Origin: Pseudoalteromonas piscicida
GTDB lineage: Bacteria; Pseudomonadota; Gammaproteobacteria; Enterobacterales; Alteromonadaceae
Length of the DNA stretch: 64,000 bases
Direction of reading: 5' to 3'
NCBI RefSeq assembly: GCF_000238315.3
Contig: NZ_CP011924.1
Coordinates: forward strand, 269,501-333,500
Of the stretch, positions 54,010 through 61,445 are shown piece by piece. The notes below the pieces were generated by a model. That model did not search any database and was not told the origin of the DNA. It saw only the letters and a program-made list of their open reading frames with translations. The translations under genes and the position numbers were made by a program. The stretch's first letter is position 1. Every line of letters starts with the position of its first letter.

Positions 54010-55383
54010 ATGAAAGATAAAAATCAATTAGGGCTTGTGCAGCTCGCCGAGATGCCCATATTAGCGCTGTTTATTCGAACCTGTATTCCCATTTGTATCG
54101 GTTTACTCGTTGTGGGTTTATATGCCTTGGTCGACGGCTGGTTTATTAGTCGCTATGTGTCAGAGATGGCATTTGGCGCTGTGGCCATGGTTTACCCGCT
54201 GCAAGTGTTAATGATAGCGCTAACCGCTATGGTATCTGCAGGTATGGCGGCCACAATTACAAGATTAATCGGTGCAAAGCAAATGGATAAAGCCGCGGAG
54301 GTTATCGGTCATGGACTGATAATTGGCGGTATAGTTAGCGTGGTATTCTTGATACTTGGTTGGCTTTATCCACTTGAGCTTTTATCACTTTTGCAAGTGG
54401 AAGCGGTTTTTGTAAAGGATGCGCTTAGCTACTTACAGCCGTTATATCTTTGTGCCATTAGCGGAGTTTTATTGCCAATTGTGGCTGATATGTTCCGTGG
54501 TCAGGGTAAACCGCAGTTGATGATGCTGTTGTTATTAGTCTCGGCTGTGTTCAATATACTGCTTGATTATCTATTTATCGCGCAATTTGGTTTGGGGGTT
54601 GCAGGTGCGGCATATGCGACAATCGCAGCGCAATTGGGGGCTTTGGTTATTGCGCTTCAGCTCAAAAGAAAGCGTACTGACTTGCTTGCGATTAAGGTGT
54701 GTTGGAAACCTCGTGCTTGGCTACCGATCCTCGCAATCGGTATGCCTATCTTAATCACGCAATTTTGCCTTGGCGTGCAAACTGCGGTGGTTAACTGGCA
54801 GCTGTTGTCTTTTGCAAACGAAAATTGGGTAGTAGCCCACGGCATGCTGGGACGTATTATTAATTTCGCAATTCTACCCGCGATTGCAATGTTGATCGCA
54901 TTTCAAACTATCGTCGGCTATAACTTAGCGGCAGGACATAGTGGGCGAGTAAGAGCGTGTACGCGTATTGCTTTTTTAGGTATGACAGGATTTGTGCTGT
55001 TATTGACGCTAGGGTTGATGGGATTGCCGAGGCTATGGCTGAGCCTGTTTACCGAGGCGAGTGAATTTCTCGAAATAGGAGAGCGCGTTTTTCGCTCAGC
55101 ACTTTGGGGGATGCCGCTGTTTGGTGTGGTAATTTTAGCGTCTGGATTTTATCAAGCAAAAGGTGATGCCAAACGCGCTTGTTTTTACAGCGCCTTGAAG
55201 GTGATGTTTATTCTAGTTCCATTAATCGTTATTGCACCGCACTACTTTGGCTTAAATGGTGTATTTATGGCACTTGTAGGGGCCGATTTTATAGCGGCAG
55301 GGTTAACACTTAAACTGTGTTGGCGGCACTATCAACAAGCTAAGAGCCAATCGGGAGAGATACAGCTTGCATCAATCAACTGA
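54010..55383 (+). CDS. MATE-family efflux transporter
   Basis: 457 aa with about twelve membrane helices in two bundles. Early motif LVDGWFISRYVSEMAFGAVA and internal VADMFRGQGKPQLMM plus the second-half FNILLDYLFIAQFGLGVAGAAYATI are typical of MATE antiporters, which export cationic drugs using Na+ or H+. The AraC-type regulator gene overlaps its 3' end by 17 bp and may control it. Substrate unknown. Confidence 0.9.
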   Translation: MKDKNQLGLVQLAEMPILALFIRTCIPICIGLLVVGLYALVDGWFISRYVSEMAFGAVAMVYPLQVLMIALTAMVSAGMAATITRLIGAKQMDKAAEVIGHGLIIGGIVSVVFLILGWLYPLELLSLLQVEAVFVKDALSYLQPLYLCAISGVLLPIVADMFRGQGKPQLMMLLLLVSAVFNILLDYLFIAQFGLGVAGAAYATIAAQLGALVIALQLKRKRTDLLAIKVCWKPRAWLPILAIGMPILITQFCLGVQTAVVNWQLLSFANENWVVAHGMLGRIINFAILPAIAMLIAFQTIVGYNLAAGHSGRVRACTRIAFLGMTGFVLLLTLGLMGLPRLWLSLFTEASEFLEIGERVFRSALWGMPLFGVVILASGFYQAKGDAKRACFYSALKVMFILVPLIVIAPHYFGLNGVFMALVGADFIAAGLTLKLCWRHYQQAKSQSGEIQLASIN

Positions 55384-56332
55384 GCAAAAGTTAAGCGCTG
55401 AAGAGATATATTTAGGGCGGTTACAACCTGTCATTGAATGGGTGCATAGCAATCCAGAGTCGCCGCTTTCATTACAGCAAGCGGCGAGCCTGAGCCATTT
55501 TTCTAAGTTTCATTTCCAGCGCATTTTTGCAGCTGTGATTGGTGAATCTTTGAGCCAGTACACTAATCGCGTGAGGTTGGAGCGCGCGGCCAATATGCTG
55601 TTGCTAGCCGAAGAGTACAGTGTGACAGATATTGCGCTACAGTTTGGTTTTTCTGGCAGTGCAAACTTTTCGCGAGCATTTAAAGAGCACTTTGGTGTGA
55701 CTCCTTCAAGTGTGCGAAAAACAGAACAACTACGTAAGCTGGTGGCAAAAAATAACATTGAGCCGGCACTTAACACGACACAACTTACCCGGATACACGC
55801 TTTAAGAGCTGAGCGACACAGTGTTATTCAGCCGGTTAAACTACACTCTATTTCACAGCTATCCTTATGTACTTTACGCGCGTCACAAGGCTACCAATTG
55901 CAAGGAATAAGCGCCTGTTGGCAGCAGCTTGCAGCGTGGGCTAGTGCACACGGACTGGATTATAGCCAAGTACAAAAGTTTGGTTTTGGTCATGATAATC
56001 CCGTTTTTACGCCACTAGATAAAGCGCGTTACGATGGCGCAATTGTGATTAACGATGAGTTAAAATCTGCGGTGACTCGGCCATATAAACTCAATGTGCT
56101 CAGCGCGGGAATATACGCAATTTTTGATTACCGTGGAGCAATTAAAGACTTGTTGAGTTTCCAATTAGATATTTTCGCAAAGTGGCTGCCACAAAGCGGA
56201 TACGAGCCAGAGGATGCGCCCTTAATAGAACATTATCCGGAAGTAATTTCACGAGAAAATGAAGGCTCGCCAAGTGAAAAGGTGATTGCGCTGGAAATTT
56301 GGTTAAAGGTCAAGCCGCTAAAATTCAAATAA
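55367..56332 (+). CDS. AraC-family regulator with GyrI-like effector domain
   Basis: 321 aa from TTG 55367, supported by GGGAGAG 7 nt upstream; no ATG is nearby. N-terminal two-HTH AraC DNA-binding region (LSLQQAASLSHFSKFHFQRIF; VTDIALQFGFSGSANFSRAFKEHFG) and a C-terminal GyrI/SOUL-type ligand domain (about 165-321; LSLCTLRASQGYQL, GIYAIFDYRGAIKDL). MarA/Rob-like regulators with this domain sense small molecules. The 17-bp overlap with the MATE gene suggests local control of efflux. Confidence 0.88.
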   Translation: MHQSTEQKLSAEEIYLGRLQPVIEWVHSNPESPLSLQQAASLSHFSKFHFQRIFAAVIGESLSQYTNRVRLERAANMLLLAEEYSVTDIALQFGFSGSANFSRAFKEHFGVTPSSVRKTEQLRKLVAKNNIEPALNTTQLTRIHALRAERHSVIQPVKLHSISQLSLCTLRASQGYQLQGISACWQQLAAWASAHGLDYSQVQKFGFGHDNPVFTPLDKARYDGAIVINDELKSAVTRPYKLNVLSAGIYAIFDYRGAIKDLLSFQLDIFAKWLPQSGYEPEDAPLIEHYPEVISRENEGSPSEKVIALEIWLKVKPLKFK

Positions 56333-56435
56333 AATTAAATTGTTACAATACTTTATTGGTGTTTTTTTTAAACTTCACAATTCGCCCACAAACTTTAAGC
56401 ATGATCAACCGTACACCAAGCGGGAGATTAAAAAA

Positions 56436-56852
56436 GTGGTTGAACTAGAGTTAATTCGAGTTGATAAATACAGTGAGCAGACTTTTACACATTTGCTAGA
56501 AGCGAGTCATTATCAAAAGCAAGTGGGCTCGTTTGAACTGTGTAGCGCAACCAATATCGCCTATCTCTTTTATGCAGATGGTAAGCTGGTTGGCTTTACC
56601 GTAATTGGTATTTCAAACCGCCGAGAGTTTGAAGTCAGTGCGCTTTATATTACTCCTGCCGAGCGCAGAAAGCGTTACGCCACTGAGTTTATGGCACACA
56701 TTTGGTCGGTATACAAAGGCCGTTGGAAAGTGCGTATGCAAGATAAGATTGAAAGTTCGTGCGGTTTCTGGCGCAAAACCTTGGCTGACATGACCAATCA
56801 ATCGCAACCGCATGGACGAGAAAGCGAGTATGAACACGCTTTTGCAGTTTAG
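56436..56852 (+). CDS. GNAT-family N-acetyltransferase-like protein
   Basis: 138 aa from GTG 56436, chosen because CGGGAGA lies 8 nt upstream; the open frame begins earlier at 56340 with unrelated sequence. Strands LIRVDKYSEQTF, AYLFYADGKLVGFTVIGI and EVSALYITPAERRKRYATEFMAHIW fit the GNAT fold, with the acetyl-CoA loop at AERRKRYAT in place of the usual Q/RxxGxG/A. Substrate unknown. Its last 4 bp overlap the convergent HugZ-like gene. Confidence 0.65.
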   Translation: MVELELIRVDKYSEQTFTHLLEASHYQKQVGSFELCSATNIAYLFYADGKLVGFTVIGISNRREFEVSALYITPAERRKRYATEFMAHIWSVYKGRWKVRMQDKIESSCGFWRKTLADMTNQSQPHGRESEYEHAFAV

Positions 56853-57301
56853 TACCACTCCTGCTTTTCTAGCCAAAATGCACGGCCAAAACCGCCTACA
56901 TATCGAACCCTAGCCACTTCAATTCGCCATAGGTGAAAATCACCGAGCATGGCATATTGCTGAGCTTTTTCGTGCTTTATTACGAATTGTGCAATCAGGT
57001 TTTCGCTATCCACTCTTGGTAGTTTGTGTGCATGCCCAAGAATAGTAACTCGCGGATTTTCAACATCTTCAACCGCGCCATCACCAAGCACCATAAACGA
57101 AAGTGCTGGGTGTTTGGCTAAATTCTTGGTGTGCTGGGCGATATCACTAATAAAGAAGTAAAAGTGATTATCTTCAAGAAAAACATACTGAGCGATAGAA
57201 GAAAAAGGAAAGCCTTTTTGATTGTTAGAGAAGGTAGATAAAAATGCGCTCCTATGGCTTTGGCATAAGGCCTTTGCTTCGTTGATTGCGGTTTCTCTCA
57301 T
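56849..57301 (-). CDS. HugZ/HutZ-like heme-utilisation flavin-fold protein
   Basis: 150 aa, pyridoxamine-5'-phosphate-oxidase-like split barrel: AFLSTFSNNQKGFPFSSIAQYVF, FYFFISDIAQHTKNLAKHPALSFMVL, and the C-terminal HLWRIEVARVRYVGGFGRAFWL, which is characteristic of HugZ/HutZ. Those proteins bind and degrade heme; this one is shorter than HugZ (about 250 aa) and lacks its extra C-terminal part, so it is better called HugZ-like. Heme oxygenase and a heme-type receptor lie 4 kb away. Confidence 0.75.
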   Translation of the reverse strand: MRETAINEAKALCQSHRSAFLSTFSNNQKGFPFSSIAQYVFLEDNHFYFFISDIAQHTKNLAKHPALSFMVLGDGAVEDVENPRVTILGHAHKLPRVDSENLIAQFVIKHEKAQQYAMLGDFHLWRIEVARVRYVGGFGRAFWLEKQEWY

Positions 57302-57499
57302 CTTGTTATGCTCTTAAATAATACATCTTCTAACTGTTATGATCGTTAAAACTAAAAATAAAATCAAAAACTAAGTAAGCAAAACCGCAAATTTGAAGCT
57401 ACCTTTTTAAAAGGTATGTTGGTAATTTTTAGAGTATTTACTTGGTTTTTTATCTCGTTTGTAACATAGTTTGTTTACTCAAAATAGAGCAATGACATT

Positions 57500-59524
57500 A
57501 TGCTAAGTAAACTAACAATAAAACAAAAAATTACTTTAGGCTTTAGTGCATTAGGCGTGCTGCTGTTACTTGCGTGCGTGCTTGCCTATTTAGCATTGGC
57601 GCAAATAAAGTCTGCTAATCAAAATATGGGGCAAGTCACTTTGCCTATTCAGCGCAGTGCTGACGCCTTGCAACTTGAGCAGCTTAAGCTCAGCAAATTG
57701 ATTTCCCAAGCTTATACCCTCGAAAGCGAGCAAGATATTAATCGGGCTCGACAGCAATTTACCACACAGCAGCAACTGTATGTTGAGCGTCAGCAACACT
57801 TAACGTCATTGACGCAAGCCATGCCTGAATTTGTCACACCATTAAAGCAAACTCTGGCGCTGGGTGAGCAGCTCAGTCGTGCCGCAGAACAAATGTTGCA
57901 GGCCAAGGCTGATGTTGTACAAGCGCAGCAACGGATCCAATCACAATATCAAGCACTGAAACAGGATAAAGAACAGGCCAGCAATGCCATGCTGGATCTT
58001 GAGTTAATCGAGACAGACAAAACACGGCAGTTGGAAGAAATGGTCGGCACCGGCGTTCGTATTGACGACATGTTGTTTACCTTGGAAAACAACAGTCAGC
58101 GGATCAGCGGATTAACCCTCGAGCAAGTAGAGCAACATCAGCAAGGCATGCTGTTCTTGTTAGATAATATTGAAAATAACTTAACGTTTTTGAAGCGCCA
58201 AGCCTATGGCATGGATGCAGATGATTTGTTAAATCAGTTTAGTGAGGGTATGACTAAGCTCAGAGAAAAGCTGGGTGAGCCTGGTCATCTTTATGTTGCG
58301 GTACAAGAGAAACTGCGTCAGCAGCAACAAGCGGCGATGTTATACAAGCAGTCAGAGCAGCATGCGTTTGCCATTTTAACTGAGCTTGAGAAAATGCAGC
58401 AAAGCGCTAATGCGGCGTTTAATCGTTCTCAAAATAATGCTGAAACCCTTATCGAGCGAGCGCAAAATACCGCCATTTTATTGGTAATTGTCTTTATTGC
58501 TTTAGGTGCGTTTATCTCGGTTTCAACCAGCCGGGCAATGCTTGGGCCGTTGGCTGCGGTGAATAAAATGCTCAAATACCTTGCTGCTGGAGACTTTTCG
58601 AAACAAATGAGTAAGCGCAGTGATGATGAATTTGGTCAGTTAATTGATAATATCAATCAGGTTAAAGACAATCTTCGTGCTTTGCTAGAGTCAATCAATA
58701 ACCAAGTTCATGAGTTAGAAGGACTATCGGAATCATCATTAAGCGAAAGTAAACAAATAGCCAATAATGCGACCGAGCAAATGCGCCGCATGGATAATGC
58801 CAATCGCTTAGCGCAAAGTATTTCAGCTAGCGCTTTGGCGGTTTCCGAGCGCTCGTCAGAAAGCCTCGCGAGCATCCATACCGCTAACCAGCATAAAACC
58901 GAGGTCAGTAAATACACGCAAGACAACAAACAACATATTCTATCGCTCAGCACACGCATGAGTGAAGCGGTAGAGAGCATGACCAAGTTGACCACGCATA
59001 GCGAGAACATCGGTAGTATCTTGGATACCATTGTATCTATCGCTGAGCAAACCAATCTGTTGGCGTTAAACGCAGCAATAGAGGCGGCTCGAGCTGGTGA
59101 GCAGGGAAGAGGGTTTGCTGTAGTTGCCGATGAGGTTAGAACGCTTGCGTCTAGGACACAAGAGTCGACCAACGAAATTAACCAAATGATCGCAGCACTG
59201 AGACAAGATACACATACCGCCTCTGAGGCCATCAATTCCGGCCAGCGTGATGTTGCCTCATGTGTTAAACAAAGTGAGGCACTAGCCAGTGCCATGGATG
59301 AAATTGCCAACGCTATTTTACAGGTTACGCAGTTAAGTGAAGAAGTGAGCCAAGCAGCTGATCACCAAGCGACGGATTGTCAGCAAATTGAGCAGGTGAT
59401 GCTAGATGCGCAAAGTACCGCAAACGATAATGCTCAGGCGATGCAAAGCTTGGCGAAAGGCAGCGAGTCGCTCAGTAGCTTCTCGCATCGCCTAGCCACT
59501 CTCGTGGAGCGATTTAAATTGTGA
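57500..59524 (+). CDS. methyl-accepting chemotaxis protein
   Basis: 674 aa. Membrane segments at about 9-31 and 325-345, between them a helical periplasmic sensor (about 32-320) of the long four-helix type. A HAMP domain follows ([20 protein letters not shown]) and then the signalling domain with the hairpin tip [35 protein letters not shown]. It should relay ligand binding to CheA/CheW and control flagellar rotation; ligand unknown. Monocistronic. Confidence 0.93.
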   Translation: MLSKLTIKQKITLGFSALGVLLLLACVLAYLALAQIKSANQNMGQVTLPIQRSADALQLEQLKLSKLISQAYTLESEQDINRARQQFTTQQQLYVERQQHLTSLTQAMPEFVTPLKQTLALGEQLSRAAEQMLQAKADVVQAQQRIQSQYQALKQDKEQASNAMLDLELIETDKTRQLEEMVGTGVRIDDMLFTLENNSQRISGLTLEQVEQHQQGMLFLLDNIENNLTFLKRQAYGMDADDLLNQFSEGMTKLREKLGEPGHLYVAVQEKLRQQQQAAMLYKQSEQHAFAILTELEKMQQSANAAFNRSQNNAETLIERAQNTAILLVIVFIALGAFISVSTSRAMLGPLAAVNKMLKYLAAGDFSKQMSKRSDDEFGQLIDNINQVKDNLRALLESINNQVHELEGLSESSLSESKQIANNATEQMRRMDNANRLAQSISASALAVSERSSESLASIHTANQHKTEVSKYTQDNKQHILSLSTRMSEAVESMTKLTTHSENIGSILDTIVSIAEQTNLLALNAAIEAARAGEQGRGFAVVADEVRTLASRTQESTNEINQMIAALRQDTHTASEAINSGQRDVASCVKQSEALASAMDEIANAILQVTQLSEEVSQAADHQATDCQQIEQVMLDAQSTANDNAQAMQSLAKGSESLSSFSHRLATLVERFKL

Positions 59525-59735
59525 GGCGTTCTCTAAATTAACTTTATATTTAGTCATGTTGCTTATTCTTAAAAGACATATGGATAGTATGCGCTATTGA
59601 AACTTTGGAATAACAATCTTAGTATTATCGGAAGTGTAATTTAGTTTGTTCTATTGCATAATATTGGTTAAAGAATGGGTTGTGCTTGTTAATATTTCTG
59701 TTATATTCATCCGCATTATTTGATTTGGGGTGTAT

Positions 59736-60167
59736 ATGCAGCATCGTAGTCCAGCAACAAATAGTTTCCAAACAATATTAAATGAGATTGGCTTAACGAG
59801 CGAAGTGAATCCCAACAAACGTCTGGAAGACAGTATTCCGTTCTCCATTTTTACCGATCTTGCCTTATCGCTAAAGCTTGATAAGTTTGATTTAGCGAAG
59901 GCGATGGGTATATCACCATCAAGTTTGATAGAAATCGCGCAGAATAATAAGTTTTCTCGCTCACAGAGCCAGCGTTTTTATAAGATGATAATGGTGCTTG
60001 ATGAAGCTTTGACGCTTTTCGAAGGAGATTGGGATTCTGTTATCTTCTTTGTGAATAATCCAGCGATATGGCTTAACGGAAGAAAACCGCTTAGCCTATT
60101 TGTGAACAATGAAGGTGTTGCGCAGGTTTCAAGTTTAATTAAGCGTCTAGAACACGGCGTAATATAG
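59736..60167 (+). CDS. MbcA/ParS/Xre-type antitoxin-like protein, no toxin adjacent
   Basis: 143 aa from ATG 59736 (GGGG ends 6 nt upstream; a GTG at 59730 is less likely). N-terminal helical region with an Xre-type HTH (KFDLAKAMGISPSSLIEIAQN) and a C-terminal DUF2384 part (LDEALTLFEGDWDSVIFFVNNPAIWLNGRKPLSLF; the AxxWLNGxxPL motif). Such proteins pair with RES-domain or MbcT-like NAD-consuming toxins, but the next 230 bp hold only a repeat and no RES gene. It may be orphaned or act as a regulator. Confidence 0.75.
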   Translation: MQHRSPATNSFQTILNEIGLTSEVNPNKRLEDSIPFSIFTDLALSLKLDKFDLAKAMGISPSSLIEIAQNNKFSRSQSQRFYKMIMVLDEALTLFEGDWDSVIFFVNNPAIWLNGRKPLSLFVNNEGVAQVSSLIKRLEHGVI

Positions 60168-60189
60168 AGTAAAACTTGGCTTGCAAATA

Positions 60190-60385
60190 GTGCCAATTCG
60201 CTGAATTTAATAATCTATTTTGAGGCGAGAAAACCTTGTCGATAACACCCTTTAACGCGTCCTGCAATCGCCAAGGTATCTGCATCCATGTAGGCAAGGT
60301 GGAAACTTTGCTATTTAGTTACTCTAGATAAGAAGTTTTTAACGCAGTTAGCGCTAAAACTGGTTGCTAGAAAGGCATTAATTAT
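60190..60385. repeat. MITE-like repeat, copy B (degenerate, inverted relative to A)
   Basis: Similar to the reverse complement of 17098-17307. Shared blocks in order are CGCGTCCTGC, AAGGTA, ATCCAT-TAGGCAAGG, TTTGCTATTTAGTT and TTTTTAACG, with many substitutions between them. No coding capacity seen. It fills the gap between the ParS-like gene and ybaN. Confidence 0.6.
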
Positions 60386-60401
60386 CCGAAGCACAGGTTA
60401 C

Positions 60402-60791
60402 TTAGTAACGCTTTGATGGTCTGGAATAAATATAAGACATCACTGCGATCTTTATACTGCCAACTACGCAGGCCAGCCAAGCCGCTGGGGAGAGCAAAAT
60501 AAGTAAAGCATAACTTGCAGCCATGCCCAGTGTTGCCATGATTTTGGCCTTAAGTGGAATAACCTTATATTGCTTCCATTGCGTTAATGAAGCGCCGAAC
60601 CTTGGGTGATTTAGCAGCCACAAAGCCAGCTTAGGAGAAGCTTTTGAAAAGCACGCCAAAGCCAGAATAAAAAATACAGTGGTTGGCATGACGGGCAAAA
60701 CAATACCAATAACACCGAGGGCTACAAATAGGTATCCGCATAGCAGTAGGGCTATTTTTTTATAGTTGGCTAAGGCGGCTTTAAACATCAT
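60402..60791 (-). CDS. YbaN-type (DUF454) inner-membrane protein
   Basis: 129 aa with three to four hydrophobic segments (LLLCGYLFVALGVIGIVLPVMPTTVFFILALACF; ATLGMAASYALLILL; ACVVGSIKIAVMSYI). DUF454 proteins of this size are commonly found beside heme oxygenase or heme-uptake genes. Its start overlaps the heme oxygenase stop by 4 bp (60788-60791), so it is translationally coupled. Function unknown. Confidence 0.8.
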   Translation of the reverse strand: MMFKAALANYKKIALLLCGYLFVALGVIGIVLPVMPTTVFFILALACFSKASPKLALWLLNHPRFGASLTQWKQYKVIPLKAKIMATLGMAASYALLILLSPAAWLACVVGSIKIAVMSYIYSRPSKRY

Positions 60792-61378
60792 GAATAAACG
60801 TGTGCCTGGAATGCTTGGAAACGGGTGAACGCCTGGCGAGCACCTTCAATTAGCGCCTGTTCTTGCTGTTCGCTTAGTTCAATTGAGTCTATGATTTGCA
60901 CAAGCTCTCGCCAAGCGCTGCCGCGACCAGCTCCTGGACCTGCTAGATATCGAGCGCCGTGCTGCGCATCAAAATTGAGCTTGGCCCCAACTTGTTTACC
61001 CAGCATGGCTGCACCTACCTTTGAGCCCTCGACTACATATAGCCAGCCGAGTGCCGAAGCGACATCGGTATTGCTGCTTACTTCTGGCCTTAAATAGGGA
61101 TCAGGGATGGTGGTTTCAAGGTCGATAAAGTCTTGTTCAAGCAAACCTAAGCGGCGACGCGCGGCCAAATCAGGAATAAGCGCTAACAACTCTGGATGTT
61201 CATATAGGGCGCTCACATCTTTTAAAAAATAAAACTGTAGTCGTAAGAAATCGAGATAGCTTTGTGTATTGGCGAATGGGTCTTGCGCCATAATAGATTT
61301 GTCTACATTGTCGTGGGTATCTGCAGTTGCATGTTTTAAGTTTTGCGCTCGAGAAGGTGCAGAGGTAACGGTAGTCAT
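60788..61378 (-). CDS. bacterial heme oxygenase (HemO/BphO-type)
   Basis: 196 aa from ATG 61378, chosen because GGAG lies 5 nt upstream; an earlier ATG at 61423 adds 15 residues without RBS. Features of bacterial heme oxygenases: proximal His in LKHATADTHDNVDKS, YLDFLRLQFYFLKDVSALYEHP, and the distal-helix glycines in ALGWLYVVEGSKVGAAMLG. It opens heme to biliverdin, CO and iron. It follows the heme-type TonB receptor by 67 bp and overlaps YbaN, giving an iron-from-heme unit. Confidence 0.88.
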   Translation of the reverse strand: MTTVTSAPSRAQNLKHATADTHDNVDKSIMAQDPFANTQSYLDFLRLQFYFLKDVSALYEHPELLALIPDLAARRRLGLLEQDFIDLETTIPDPYLRPEVSSNTDVASALGWLYVVEGSKVGAAMLGKQVGAKLNFDAQHGARYLAGPGAGRGSAWRELVQIIDSIELSEQQEQALIEGARQAFTRFQAFQAHVYS

Positions 61379-61445
61379 TGATGCTCCAAGGTGATGTAAA
61401 AATATAGCGCTGTCTTTAAGCAAAATTACAGCGCCTAAGTATTGA

